Positions 25,120 through 33,758 of a stretch of DNA of 64,000 bases are shown piece by piece (position 1 is the stretch's first letter; every line of letters begins with the position of its first letter). Where the stretch lies: assembly GCF_002909375.1 (NCBI RefSeq), contig NZ_PPXD01000009.1, positions 1-64,000 of the forward strand, given 5' to 3'. The stretch is from Cryobacterium zongtaii (GTDB taxonomy: Bacteria; Actinomycetota; Actinomycetes; Actinomycetales; Microbacteriaceae). Position numbers and translations under genes: made by a program. The notes under the pieces were generated by a model, which ran no database searches, was not told the DNA's origin, and saw nothing but the letters and a program-made list of their open reading frames with translations.

Positions 25120-26453
25120 GAGGCACCATTCGGTCGGGGGTCTGCGGGTTCTCTCGGAACAGGTGCGTCGGCACCGGCCGGTGTCATGGTGTCGGCGGGA
25201 TCGGTGGGCAGCCAGGCGGTGAACCTGAAGACCGGGCCGGGGCCCCTGGTGGCGGTGAGCCGGCCGGCCACCGACCCCACTCGTTCCCTGGCGCCGAGCA
25301 GACCGTGCCCGGCGCCGCCCGCGGTGTCCGCCGCCGACGATCCGACGCGGGGCTGCGCGGCCACGGTATTGGTCACCGTGATCTCCAGGCCCGCCGGCCG
25401 GTAGTCCAGGTGCAGCAACGCGGTGTGGTCGGCGCCGTGTTTGTGCGCATTCGTCAGCGCCTCCTGCACCACCCGGAACGCCACCATGTCGACGGCGCCG
25501 GGGAGCGGTCTCGGGGTGCCGGCCAGCCGGTGCTCCACGCGCAGCCCGCTGCGTTCGAAGTCGATCAACAGCGGTTCCAGGTCGGCGAGCCCGGCGACGG
25601 GAGCCGACGCCAGGCCGGTTCCGCCGGCATCCGTGGCGCGCAGCACGTTGAGCAAGCTGCCGATCTCGCCGAGTACGGTGCGGGCGGCCGCACGGATGGT
25701 GGCCAGCGACGTCTCGGCGTCGTCCGGCCGGTCGGGCAGCGCCTGGGAGGCGACGCTGGAGTGCAGGTTGATCACCGCGATCTGGTGCGCGAGCAGGTCG
25801 TGCAGGTCGCGGGCGATGCGCAGGCGCTCCTCCGCCACCCGGCGCAGGGCCTCGGACTCCTTGGTCTCCTCGGCACGGCGGGCCCGCTCGGTGATGCCCC
25901 GGATGTAGGCGGCGTGCGACCGGTTTGCATCGCCGGCGGCGGTGGCGAAGCCCACGAACGCCGCCAGCTGCAGCATCGCGCGGGCGTCGTGCCAGGACGA
26001 GTCGAGGAAGGCGAGGGTGGCGCCGGCCAGGAGCACCACGGTGCAGCCGGAGAAGAGCAGCGAGGTGCGCCGGGGCATCCGCGCGGCCACGGAGAACACC
26101 CCGACCAGAACGGCCAGCAGATACGACACGATCGGCCCGTCCACCGCCAGGCCGAGCACGCAGGCCACCACGGCCACGGATGCGCCGACCAGCGGCGCCC
26201 GCCGGCGCAACAACATCGACCCGGCCGAGGCAGCCACCAGCACAGCGGCGGCGGGGCTCGAGAACACGGTGCCGCTGAAGTCGGTGCCCGCGAAACCGGG
26301 GCCGAGTACGAGCAGAACCGCGAGCAGGTCGCGCAGCCAGAACGGCAGCCGCGACAACGGCGAAAAGGTGCCAGGGGCCGGATCGGTACTGCCGCGGCGG
26401 GGGAGTGGCAGGCCGGGGCCGGTCTCGGATGCACGCGTGCGCTGGCTCGGCAT
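25116..26453 (-). CDS. Sensor histidine kinase (HPK7/NarX-like)
   Basis: The ATG at 26453 follows GGAGGAACAGT and gives 445 residues. Five or so membrane segments occupy the first half. The dimerisation and phosphoacceptor part has ARDLHDLLAHQIAVINLHSSVA, and the ATPase part has FRVVQEALTNAHKHG and GHGLLGARERV. This is the short HisKA_3 type paired with LuxR regulators. The signal is unknown, and the membrane domain has no large outer loop, so it may sense membrane state. Confidence 0.9.
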   Translation of the reverse strand: MPSQRTRASETGPGLPLPRRGSTDPAPGTFSPLSRLPFWLRDLLAVLLVLGPGFAGTDFSGTVFSSPAAAVLVAASAGSMLLRRRAPLVGASVAVVACVLGLAVDGPIVSYLLAVLVGVFSVAARMPRRTSLLFSGCTVVLLAGATLAFLDSSWHDARAMLQLAAFVGFATAAGDANRSHAAYIRGITERARRAEETKESEALRRVAEERLRIARDLHDLLAHQIAVINLHSSVASQALPDRPDDAETSLATIRAAARTVLGEIGSLLNVLRATDAGGTGLASAPVAGLADLEPLLIDFERSGLRVEHRLAGTPRPLPGAVDMVAFRVVQEALTNAHKHGADHTALLHLDYRPAGLEITVTNTVAAQPRVGSSAADTAGGAGHGLLGARERVGSVAGRLTATRGPGPVFRFTAWLPTDPADTMTPAGADAPVPREPADPRPNGAS

Positions 26454-26532
26454 ACTGTTCCTCCCGCCCGCGGATCGGGTCAGACCCATTCTGTCAATCG
26501 ATCCGGGCGGAGGCAGCCCGCGGGCGCGGGCG

Positions 26533-26562
26533 CCCGGCGTACTGCGTTGGTGGTACGCCGGG
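26533..26562. promoter_or_regulatory. Perfect palindrome in the kinase/ABC divergent region
   Basis: CCCGGCGTAC, a 10-base loop and GTACGCCGGG form a perfect 10-bp inverted repeat. It lies in the 320-base region between the kinase and the ABC ATPase genes, 80 bases above the kinase start and about 210 above the ATPase start. It may be the response regulator's binding site. The rest of this gap holds no gene that I can support. Confidence 0.4.
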
Positions 26563-26773
26563 GCCGGCACCGGCAGAAACCGTGTCAGCGGCGGTACCGG
26601 CAGGTTCCTACGGCCGGAGGACGCCGGGGCCTGGACACGTCCGGGAGACTGGAGTCGTGTCGTTGGGCCGGTCGCGAAGTGGCCGGTTGAACGGCACGCC
26701 AACCCCCGCTGCCCGCCGACGCGCAGCCCGCACAACACAGCGGCACCCGCCGCATCCACAGGAGAGCCCAGCC

Positions 26774-27511
26774 ATGACCGTGCCCATTCTCGCCGCCCGC
26801 GACATACACAAGTCGTATGGCCGCGGCGCCACCCGGTTCGACGCCCTCAAGGGGGTCTCGCTCGACATCCACCAGGGCGAGTCCATCGCCATCGTCGGCA
26901 AGAGCGGGTCGGGCAAGTCCACCCTGATGCACCTGCTGGCGCTGCTCGACAACCCCAGCTCCGGTGCTGTCGAGCTCAGCGGCCGCGATGCCAGCGCGCT
27001 GAGCGGCAAGGTCGTCAACCAGACCCGCAACGAGACCTTCGGTTTTGTGTTCCAGCAGTTCTTCCTCACCCCCAACACCAGCGTGCTCGACAACGTGACA
27101 CTGCCGCTGCAGATCGCCGGCATCGGCGGCGCCGAACGCAAACGCCGCGGGATGGCGGCCCTGGAGCAGCTGGAACTGGCCGACAAGGCCAAGAACAAGG
27201 CCACCGACCTCTCCGGCGGCCAGAAGCAGCGGGTGGTGATCGCCCGGGCGCTGGTGAACAATCCCAGCGTGATCTTCGCCGACGAACCCACCGGCAACCT
27301 CGACTCCGCCACCGGCAAGGTCGTGGAGGACATCCTGTTCTCGCTGCAGAAGGACAACGGCATCACCCTGATCATCGTGACCCACGACGAAGACCTCGCG
27401 GCGCGTTGCGACCGTCGGGTGTACATCCGCGACGGCCTCATCGTCGACAGCCTCCACGCGGTGCCCGCCACCCCGGCCTCGGCCACGAGCACCGGGGAGG
27501 TGCGCGCATGA
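26774..27511 (+). CDS. ABC exporter ATP-binding protein (MacB/LolD type)
   Basis: The ATG at 26774, after GGAGAG, gives 245 residues. It has Walker A GKSGSGKST, signature LSGGQKQR, Walker B VIFADEPTGNLDSATG and an H-loop VTHDEDLA. The TGNLD segment marks the MacB/LolD/FtsE subfamily that works with FtsX-like permeases. It is the first gene of a pair and overlaps the permease start by 4 bases (ATGA). Confidence 0.92.
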   Translation: MTVPILAARDIHKSYGRGATRFDALKGVSLDIHQGESIAIVGKSGSGKSTLMHLLALLDNPSSGAVELSGRDASALSGKVVNQTRNETFGFVFQQFFLTPNTSVLDNVTLPLQIAGIGGAERKRRGMAALEQLELADKAKNKATDLSGGQKQRVVIARALVNNPSVIFADEPTGNLDSATGKVVEDILFSLQKDNGITLIIVTHDEDLAARCDRRVYIRDGLIVDSLHAVPATPASATSTGEVRA

Positions 27512-28806
27512 ACGCCTTCGACCTGATCCGCTCGGCCGTCAGGAACAGCCTGCGCAGCAAGACCCGCACCACCCTCACGGTGCTCTCGATCTTCATCGGC
27601 GCGTTCACCCTCACCCTCACCAGCGGGGTCGGCACGGGAATCAACCAGTACATCGACACGACTGTCGCCTCGATCGGCGCCGACGACGTCATCACGGTCA
27701 CCAAGGCGGCCGAAGACAGCACGGATGGTCCGGTCGAGTACGATCCCTCCGCGGTCGCCATCGATTCCCCGAACTCGCCACCCGGCGCTCCGGGATCCAG
27801 CCTGATCGCGCTCACCTCCGACGACCTCGACACGATCGGCGCCGTTGACGGCGTCCTCTCCGTCCAGCCGCAGCTGAGCGTGAGGCCCGACTTCGTCCAG
27901 GTGGCCGACGGCACCGCCTACGAGGCCAACGTGGGGAGCTTCATCCCCGGCATGGCGCTGGACCTCGCCGCGGGCGCAGAACCCGACGCGGAAAGCAGCG
28001 ACTACCAGGTCGCCATCCCGGTCTCGTTCGTCGCGCCCCTGGGCTTCGCGGATGACGCCGACGCCCTGGGCGCCACGCTCACCCTGGCCATCACCGACGT
28101 CACGGGAACCCAGTCCGAGCTGACCGCCACCATCGTCGGCGTCTCAGAGGAAGGCCTGACGGGCTCGACGGCGTTCACGGCCAACGAGGTGCTCACCGAG
28201 GCGCTCTACGACGCCCAGAGTGTGGGCCTGTCCGAGACCAGTAAGGACAGCTACGCGCAGGCCGTCGTCCGGTTCGATCCGACCGGTAGCGAGGCAGACC
28301 TGGCCACGCTCAAGGCCGACCTGACCGACCTGGGCTACACCGGCACCACGGTGGAAGACCAGATCGGCTCCTTCAAGGCCGTCATCGACGGCATCGTGCT
28401 GGTGCTCAACGCCTTCGCCGTGATCGCCCTGCTGGCCGCCGGCTTCGGCATCGTCAACACGCTGCTGATGAGCGTGCAGGAGCGCACCCGGGAGATCGGC
28501 CTGATGAAGGCCATGGGCCTGGGCGGCGGCAAGATCTTCGGCCTGTTCAGCCTGGAGGCCGTGTTCATCGGCCTGATGGGCAGCGCGCTCGGTGTCGCCG
28601 TGGGCATGCTGGCCGGCACCGGCGCCAACGCGCTGCTGGCCGACACCCTGCTGGCCGACCTGCCCGGGCTCACTCTGGTGGCGTTCGACCCGGCGGCGCT
28701 CGCCACGATCGTCCTGGTGGTCATGGGCCTGGCGTTCCTGGCCGGCACCATCCCGGCGCTCCGTGCCGCTCGTCAGGACCCCATCGAGTCGCTCCGCTAC
28801 GAGTAG
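27508..28806 (+). CDS. MacB/FtsX-type ABC exporter permease
   Basis: The 432-residue protein has one N-terminal membrane segment (about 20-42), a large outer domain (about 45-285) of the MacB periplasmic core type, and three C-terminal segments. The last part carries FGIVNTLLMSVQERTREIGLMKAMGLGG and PALRAARQDPIESLRYE, which are standard for FtsX permeases. It probably exports a peptide or lipid, or shields against antimicrobials, under control of the adjacent two-component system. Confidence 0.9.
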   Translation: MNAFDLIRSAVRNSLRSKTRTTLTVLSIFIGAFTLTLTSGVGTGINQYIDTTVASIGADDVITVTKAAEDSTDGPVEYDPSAVAIDSPNSPPGAPGSSLIALTSDDLDTIGAVDGVLSVQPQLSVRPDFVQVADGTAYEANVGSFIPGMALDLAAGAEPDAESSDYQVAIPVSFVAPLGFADDADALGATLTLAITDVTGTQSELTATIVGVSEEGLTGSTAFTANEVLTEALYDAQSVGLSETSKDSYAQAVVRFDPTGSEADLATLKADLTDLGYTGTTVEDQIGSFKAVIDGIVLVLNAFAVIALLAAGFGIVNTLLMSVQERTREIGLMKAMGLGGGKIFGLFSLEAVFIGLMGSALGVAVGMLAGTGANALLADTLLADLPGLTLVAFDPAALATIVLVVMGLAFLAGTIPALRAARQDPIESLRYE

Positions 28807-28827
28807 CCGCGTAGCCGGCAGCGCTCG

Positions 28828-28859
28828 GGGCCCGCATCCGCTCACGCGGGTGCGGGCCC
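28828..28859 (+). terminator. Terminator after the ABC exporter
   Basis: GGGCCCGCA and TGCGGGCCC pair, with a CCGC/GCGG inner stem and loop TCAC. It starts 22 bases after the permease stop. A short T follows, but no U run. Confidence 0.65.
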
Positions 28860-28886
28860 TTGCGCGCGCGCCGGCCACGCGCTGAG

Positions 28887-29246
28887 ATGGCCGGTATGAA
28901 GGTGACGAGCGTAACCGTAGGCCTGCCCGTTCGCGATCTGCCGGCCGCCGAGCGTTGGTACCGGCGGGTGTTCGAGGTGTCCACTCCCTCGGTGGAACCG
29001 GCCCCAGGGGTGATCGAATTTGTGGTCGGTCCCATCGACCTGCAACTCAGCGAGGAGCCGCCGAAGCGCTCGGGCGCCCAGGTCACCCTGCGGCTGGGCG
29101 TGCCAGACGCCTCCGCCGAGTACGAACGCCTCACCGGGCTGGGCGTGATTCTCGGCACTCTCGAGCACGTGCCGGGGGCCGTGGACTACTTCGACTTCAC
29201 CGATCCGGACGGCAACGCGCTCAGCATGTACTCCCTGAACGCCTGA
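28887..29246 (+). CDS. VOC/glyoxalase-family protein
   Basis: The ATG at 28887 gives 119 residues (a second ATG is at 28896). The vicinal-oxygen-chelate fold is seen as two beta-alpha-beta-beta-beta units, starting VTSVTVGLPVRDLPAAERWYRRVF and ending YFDFTDPDGNALSMY. Such proteins bind a divalent metal and act in detoxification or ring cleavage, with substrate unknown. It stands alone and converges with nhaA. Confidence 0.85.
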   Translation: MAGMKVTSVTVGLPVRDLPAAERWYRRVFEVSTPSVEPAPGVIEFVVGPIDLQLSEEPPKRSGAQVTLRLGVPDASAEYERLTGLGVILGTLEHVPGAVDYFDFTDPDGNALSMYSLNA

Positions 29247-29249
29247 CCC

Positions 29250-29263
29250 GGCCGGCGCCGGCC
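29250..29263. terminator. GC palindrome between converging genes
   Basis: GGCCGGCGCCGGCC is a perfect 14-base palindrome directly after the VOC stop. It is followed by a 14-base tandem unit (GTCGGCGCCGGCCC and a partial copy). Position between convergent genes suggests a bidirectional terminator, but neither side has a U run. Confidence 0.4.
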
Positions 29264-29285
29264 CGTCGGCGCCGGCCCGTCGGCG

Positions 29286-30653
29286 TCAGTCGGCCGGGGT
29301 GCGGTCGGGTTCGCCCTGCTGGTAGGCATCCGGGATGCCGTCACCGTCGGCATCCACCGCGTCGGCCTGTTCGATGCGGCGGTAGAGGCGATTGCGGGCG
29401 CGCAGGATCACCGAGGCGAGCAGGGCGGCGGTGATCGACGCCACGAGGATACCTACCTTGGCGTGGTCGTTGGTGAGAGAGCCGGCACCGAAGCTCAGGT
29501 CGGCGATGAGCAGCGACACCGTGAAGCCGATGCCCGCCAGAACCGCCACGCCGATCAGGTCGATCCAGCGGAGCGCCGGATCGAGCTTCACCGGGGTGAG
29601 CCTGGTCATCAGCCAGGTGGTGCCCACGATGCCCACGGGCTTGCCGAGCACGAGGCCCACGATGATGCCGATCGCGACGGGGTCGGTGAGGGCGCCCACC
29701 AGGCCGTCCCAGCCGCCCACGGTGACGCCGGCGGAGAAGAACGCGAAAACCGGCACGGCGAAACCGGCCGAGAGCGGGCGGAACCGGTGTTCGAAGGTCT
29801 CCGACAGGCCGGGCCCCTCCTCGGCGGCCACGCCCGGGCGGGTGCGGCGGTGGATGACCGGCACGGCGAAGCCGAGCAGCACACCGGCCACGGTGGCGTG
29901 GATGCCACCGGCGTGGACGAGTGCCCAGGTGGCGAAGCCCAACGGCAGCAGGATCAACCAGGCCGCCCAGGCCCGATCGGCGAAGAAGCGCCGGTACTTC
30001 TGTGCCAGGAAGGTGTACAGGGCCAGCGGGATCAGGGCGAGCAGCAGCGGGCCGACCTGCACGTCGTCGGAGTAGAACACGGCGATGATCGAGATGGCCA
30101 GCAGGTCGTCGACCACGGCCAGGGTGAGCAGGAAGATGCGCAGGGCGCTGGGCAGGTGCGAGCCCACGATGGCCAGGACCGCCACCGCGAAGGCGATGTC
30201 GGTGGCCGTGGGGATAGCCCAGCCCTGCAGGGTCTCCGGGCTGACCAGGTTGACGCCGGCATAGAACAGCGCGGGCACGGCCACGCCGCCCATCGCGGCG
30301 GCGACGGGCACGATCGCCCGGGACGGGGAGCGCAGGTCACCGGCCACGAACTCCTTCTTGAGCTCCAGGCCCACCAGGAAGAAGAAGATCGCCAGCAGCC
30401 CGTCGGCCGCCCAGGCGCCCAGGCTCAGCTCCAGGTGCCACGGCTCATAGCCGATGCGGAAATCGCGCAGGGCGAAGTAGCTGTCTGCGGCGGGCGAGTT
30501 GGCCCAGATCAACGCGACGGCGGCCGCGAAGACCAGCAGGAAACCGCCGACGGTCTCCTTGCGCAGGATCGCGCCGATGCGGAGCTTCTCGCGGTAGCTG
30601 CCGCGCGAGGGAACGGTCTGCGGGGCGGAAGGAATGGGGGTGTCGTGTGGCAA
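29286..30653 (-). CDS. nhaA: Na+/H+ antiporter NhaA with a calcium-motif tail
   Basis: The 455-residue protein has about twelve membrane segments. It shows the NhaA signature with two aspartates in [21 protein letters not shown] (transport site), the segment [18 protein letters not shown] and the unwound-helix part [16 protein letters not shown]. It exchanges Na+ for protons. After the last segment, a tail of about 40 residues ends in [12 protein letters not shown], a DxDxDGxxD calcium-binding type motif that is not usual for NhaA. The gene has its own promoter region upstream. Confidence 0.92.
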   Translation of the reverse strand: MPHDTPIPSAPQTVPSRGSYREKLRIGAILRKETVGGFLLVFAAAVALIWANSPAADSYFALRDFRIGYEPWHLELSLGAWAADGLLAIFFFLVGLELKKEFVAGDLRSPSRAIVPVAAAMGGVAVPALFYAGVNLVSPETLQGWAIPTATDIAFAVAVLAIVGSHLPSALRIFLLTLAVVDDLLAISIIAVFYSDDVQVGPLLLALIPLALYTFLAQKYRRFFADRAWAAWLILLPLGFATWALVHAGGIHATVAGVLLGFAVPVIHRRTRPGVAAEEGPGLSETFEHRFRPLSAGFAVPVFAFFSAGVTVGGWDGLVGALTDPVAIGIIVGLVLGKPVGIVGTTWLMTRLTPVKLDPALRWIDLIGVAVLAGIGFTVSLLIADLSFGAGSLTNDHAKVGILVASITAALLASVILRARNRLYRRIEQADAVDADGDGIPDAYQQGEPDRTPAD

Positions 30654-30744
30654 GGCACTCCAGAGGGTTTGGGGTCGGTCATGCGAATGCTGACCAGACT
30701 TCCCAGCTCACCTCAGGGTAGTTTACCGAAGTCTCCTGATCACC

Positions 30745-31545
30745 TCATGTAAACGCGGGGCCTCTCGAGTTCGTCCGTGTCGGCAGGGTGAGGATCTCGG
30801 CGCCGTCCTCGGTGATCGCGATCGTATGCTCGCTGTGTGCCGTGCGGCAGCCCGTCGCGCTGCGCAGGGTCCAGCCGTCGGCGTCGGTGATCAGCGCAGC
30901 CGTGTCCACCATGACCCACGGTTCCAGGGCCAGCAGCAGGCCGGGGCGCAGTCGGTAGCCGCGGCCGGGTCGCCCATCGTTCGACACGTGCGGGTCCTGG
31001 TGCATGGTCGATCCGATGCCGTGACCGCCGAATTCCAGGTTGATCGGGTAGCCCGCCGCGCTGAGGACGGAGCCGATGGCGGCGGAGATATCCCCGATCT
31101 GCGCTCCTGGCGCGGCGGCGGCGATCCCGGCGGCCAGGGCTCGTTCGGTCGCGTCGATCATCGTGACGCTCTCCGCGGGCTTCGAGTCACCCACGAGAAA
31201 GCTGATGGCCGAGTCCGCGGCGATCCCGTTGGTGGACACGGCGAGGTCGAGAGTGAGCAGGTCCCCGTCGGCCAGGGCGTAGTCGTGGGGCAGCCCGTGC
31301 AGCACCGCGTCGTTGACTGACGTGCAGATGTAGTGGCCGAACGGCCCGCGGCCGAAGGATGGCGCGTAGTCGACGTAACAGGACGATGCGCCGGCCTCGA
31401 CGATCATGGCCTGCGCCCACCTGTCGAGGTCCAGGAGGTTGGTCCCCACCGTGCTGCGGCGCTTGAGCGTGTGCAGGATGTCGGCGACCAGGGCGCCCGA
31501 CTCTCGCGCTCGGGTCAGTTCGGTGGGGGTCAGGATCTCGATCAT
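30745..31545 (-). CDS. map: Methionine aminopeptidase, type I
   Basis: The ATG at 31545 follows AAAGG by 6 bases and gives 266 residues. Metal and substrate ligands are in place: His83 in VLHGLP, Asp100 and Asp111, GGHGIGSTMHQDP, ALEPW and SEHTIAIT. It removes the initiator Met from new proteins. It is not next to adk or secY, as the housekeeping map usually is. It faces an XRE regulator across a palindrome, so it is probably a second, regulated copy. Confidence 0.9.
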   Translation of the reverse strand: MIEILTPTELTRARESGALVADILHTLKRRSTVGTNLLDLDRWAQAMIVEAGASSCYVDYAPSFGRGPFGHYICTSVNDAVLHGLPHDYALADGDLLTLDLAVSTNGIAADSAISFLVGDSKPAESVTMIDATERALAAGIAAAAPGAQIGDISAAIGSVLSAAGYPINLEFGGHGIGSTMHQDPHVSNDGRPGRGYRLRPGLLLALEPWVMVDTAALITDADGWTLRSATGCRTAHSEHTIAITEDGAEILTLPTRTNSRGPAFT

Positions 31546-31575
31546 GTGGCACCTTTCGCGGGAAACCAATAACTA

Positions 31576-31597
31576 TACCGGCCATATTATCCCGGTA
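31576..31597. promoter_or_regulatory. Candidate XRE operator between map and the HTH gene
   Basis: TACCGG-N10-CCGGTA is a perfect inverted repeat with a one-turn spacing. It lies in the 63-base divergent region, 12 bases before the HTH start and 31 before the map start, and covers a TATTAT-like -10 element. This suggests autoregulation by the HTH protein with control of map. Confidence 0.55.
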
Positions 31598-31608
31598 GAA
31601 TCGGTGTC

Positions 31609-31905
31609 ATGGTCAGATTGCCGCTCACACCCGCAGAGCTCGACCGTGGAGCGCGCCTCGGCGCCCTCCTGCGTTCGGCCAGGGGGGAGAGTTCGATGCT
31701 GCACACCGCGCTGGCTGCCGGCGTCTCGCCGGAGACCCTTCGGAAGATCGAGTCCGGCCGAATCGCGACTCCGGCGTTCCCGACCATCGCGGCGATCGCC
31801 GAGGTCCTCGGGCTCTCGCTGGATGCGGTGTGGGCGGAGATCACTGAGCCCGGACGTGCCGCTGACAGAGTCGGCGCCGGCGCCTCCGAGCGATTGGCGT
31901 CCTGA
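31609..31905 (+). CDS. XRE-family helix-turn-helix regulator
   Basis: The 98-residue single-domain protein has the five-helix XRE fold: LDRGARLGALLRSARGESS, ALAAGVSPETLRKIESGRIA and FPTIAAIAEVLGLSLDAVW. No sensor domain is attached, so it likely acts as a constitutive repressor or responds to a partner protein. It is divergent from map and shares a palindromic site with it. Confidence 0.85.
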   Translation: MVRLPLTPAELDRGARLGALLRSARGESSMLHTALAAGVSPETLRKIESGRIATPAFPTIAAIAEVLGLSLDAVWAEITEPGRAADRVGAGASERLAS

Positions 31906-31909
31906 GCCG

Positions 31910-32275
31910 CTAGTGCTGCTCGTCCTCGTCGACGAGCTCAAGCGCGCGGTGCGCGGCCGGGGTTGCCACGGCCGCACCGATCAGGACGAGGACCACTGCC
32001 ACGACTGCGGCCGCGAGCACGAGGGGTCCGGTCGTGTCCTCGTCCGGACGCAGCGCGAGGACGGCGGCGCCGGTCAGGAACATGACCAGTCCGGCCAGGC
32101 CCACCGGGATCCGGGCGGCCCGGTGGCCGGCGATCCAGGCCGCCTCGGACATCATCAGGGCGCGCGTGCGGATGCCCGCCACCGAGTTGACCCCGAGTCG
32201 CCCGCGAGCGGCGGCCTCGCTGACCGCCGCCACCAGGATGCCGCCGAGCATGAGGACGATTCCCGAAACGATCAT
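31910..32275 (-). CDS. SdpI-family membrane protein
   Basis: The 121-residue protein has three hydrophobic segments and the SdpI motif GVNSVAGIRTRALMMSEAAW followed by HR. SdpI gives immunity against the SdpC toxin in Bacillus. In actinobacteria the family is widespread without a toxin gene nearby, as here, and its role is open. The C-terminus is acidic and cytoplasmic. It lies 4 bases from the converging HTH gene. Confidence 0.85.
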   Translation of the reverse strand: MIVSGIVLMLGGILVAAVSEAAARGRLGVNSVAGIRTRALMMSEAAWIAGHRAARIPVGLAGLVMFLTGAAVLALRPDEDTTGPLVLAAAVVAVVLVLIGAAVATPAAHRALELVDEDEQH

Positions 32276-32314
32276 GCCTGGACACTATCGGCCGGCTCGC
32301 TCCGGCGGATCCGC

Positions 32315-33448
32315 CTAGGGAATGAGACGCTCGGCGCGGTACCTGGCGAACAGGTCCAGGAACGCCTGCTCGGTGTTGCGGTAACCGGTGAAGCCGGCCG
32401 CCCGGCTGCGGCCCATGTCGGCGAACACCTCCATGGTGCGACCGAGGTCGGCGTCGCTGTGCCACCAGGACGCCAGCCGGGTCAGGTCGGACTCGACGAG
32501 GCCGTGGCTGGCCACGATGCGGTCCCAGACCGGCTGGGCATCCGTCATCTGCGTTTCGAGCGGCCGCGGGGCGCCGGCGAAGCCCTCCGGCGCGACGCCG
32601 AAGTGAGCGGCCAGGCGTGGCCAGAGCCAGCGCCAGCGGAAGGTGTCGCCGTTGACGATGTTGAAGGCGGTGTCCGCGGCGGCCGGGGTGGTGGCGGCCC
32701 AGACCATCTGGTCGGCGAGCAGGCCGGCGTCGGTCATGTCGGTGACGCCGTTCCATTGGGTCTCGGACCCCGGGAAGATGAACGGGCGATCCAGTTCCTT
32801 GCAGATGGCGGCGTAGACGGCCAGCGTGGAGCCCATGTTCATGGCGTTGCCGACGGCGTGGCCGATCACGGTGTGGGCGCGGTGCACCGACCAGGTGAAG
32901 CCGCGCGCCCGGGCGGCGGCCCAGAGCTCGTCCTCCTGCGCGTAGTAGAAGTTCTCCACCGACAGGCGCGGTTCGTCTTCGTGGAACGGGGTGTCGGGAA
33001 CCTCGCCCTGGCCATAGGCCTCGAACGGGCCGAGGTACTGCTTGAGCCCGGTCATCAGGGCCACGTGCTGCACCGGGGCGTCAGCCAGGGCGCTGAGCAG
33101 GTCGCGCACCATGGCGGAGTTGACGACGATGTTCTCCGCCTCGGTGTCCTGTCGGAGCCACGCGGTGAAGAACACGTGGGTGGGCGAGTGTGGGGCCAGG
33201 GCGGTGCGCAGCGAGTCGACACTGCGGAGGTCGGCGCCGACCGGGATCACACCGGGCCGCGCGGCGACGGGGGTGCGGGAGAGGGCGATGACGCTCCAGC
33301 CCTCGGCTGTGAGCAGGTCCACCAGCGCCGATCCGGCTATGCCGCTTGCGCCCGCGACGAGGGCGGTGCGACCGGGCTGGCTCGGGGTGCCGGTGGGGCC
33401 GGCGGTGTCGGGATCTGGAACGGGCAGGGCTTCGCTGGAAATAGGCAT
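32315..33448 (-). CDS. PRISE-type NAD(P)-dependent SDR reductase
   Basis: The ATG at 33448 gives 377 residues, without a good ribosome site. The dinucleotide motif GASGIAGSALVDLL is near residue 33. The segments MTGLKQYLGPFEAYG and VENFYYAQEDEL hold the atypical catalytic residues of the progesterone-5-beta-reductase/iridoid-synthase group, which reduces enones. It probably reduces an unsaturated carbonyl compound. The upstream region has an 11-copy 5-base repeat that may affect its expression. Confidence 0.82.
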   Translation of the reverse strand: MPISSEALPVPDPDTAGPTGTPSQPGRTALVAGASGIAGSALVDLLTAEGWSVIALSRTPVAARPGVIPVGADLRSVDSLRTALAPHSPTHVFFTAWLRQDTEAENIVVNSAMVRDLLSALADAPVQHVALMTGLKQYLGPFEAYGQGEVPDTPFHEDEPRLSVENFYYAQEDELWAAARARGFTWSVHRAHTVIGHAVGNAMNMGSTLAVYAAICKELDRPFIFPGSETQWNGVTDMTDAGLLADQMVWAATTPAAADTAFNIVNGDTFRWRWLWPRLAAHFGVAPEGFAGAPRPLETQMTDAQPVWDRIVASHGLVESDLTRLASWWHSDADLGRTMEVFADMGRSRAAGFTGYRNTEQAFLDLFARYRAERLIP

Positions 33449-33482
33449 CGCAGGAGGCAACGTCCCGACCGGTCGGGGAATT

Positions 33483-33540
33483 CCGTGCCGTGCCGTGCCG
33501 TGCCGTGCGGTGCGGTGTGGTGTGGTGTGGTGCGGTGCGG
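33483..33540. repeat. Pentanucleotide microsatellite upstream of the SDR gene
   Basis: Twelve units of the form YSGTG run in tandem: five CCGTG, two CGGTG, three TGGTG, one CGGTG and a partial one. It begins 35 bases before the SDR start, inside its leader or promoter. Five-base units change spacing by half a helical turn per unit, so copy-number change could switch expression. Confidence 0.8.
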
Positions 33541-33662
33541 CGGACGGGTCAGCTCCGGCCGGCACCTTGCCGGAGAGGGGGAGCGCGCCTACCGTGTGCG
33601 ACGTCGGCCGGGGCGCCACGCGGCGCCTGCCGCGGCGTGATGTTCCTCGTTGTGCGGGCCAC

Positions 33663-33702
33663 GCGCCGTTATGCGGGCGGCGCGCCACCCGCATAACGGC
33701 GC
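33663..33702. repeat. Perfect 15-bp hairpin downstream of the mutarotase gene
   Basis: GCGCCGTTATGCGGG, a 10-base loop and CCCGCATAACGGCGC pair perfectly. It lies 57 bases past the mutarotase stop and could end that leftward transcript, although no T run follows. A second 5-base repeat (GGGCC four times, 33720-33742) lies next to it. The gap 33449-33758 holds nothing else of note. Confidence 0.65.
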
Positions 33703-33758
33703 CTACCCCGCATACTGCAGGCGGGCCGGGCCGGGCCGGGCCGCATCCGCCGCCCGGC

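Noticed and set aside
25305-26690. A 461-codon rightward frame over the histidine kinase
   Set aside because: Antisense to a kinase with intact phosphoacceptor and ATPase motifs.
31910-32275. SdpI as part of a toxin-immunity pair
   Set aside because: No SdpC-like or other small toxin gene is adjacent; the family is widespread without toxin partners.
33483-33540. CRISPR array
   Set aside because: The repeat unit is five bases with no spacers, and no cas gene is in the window.
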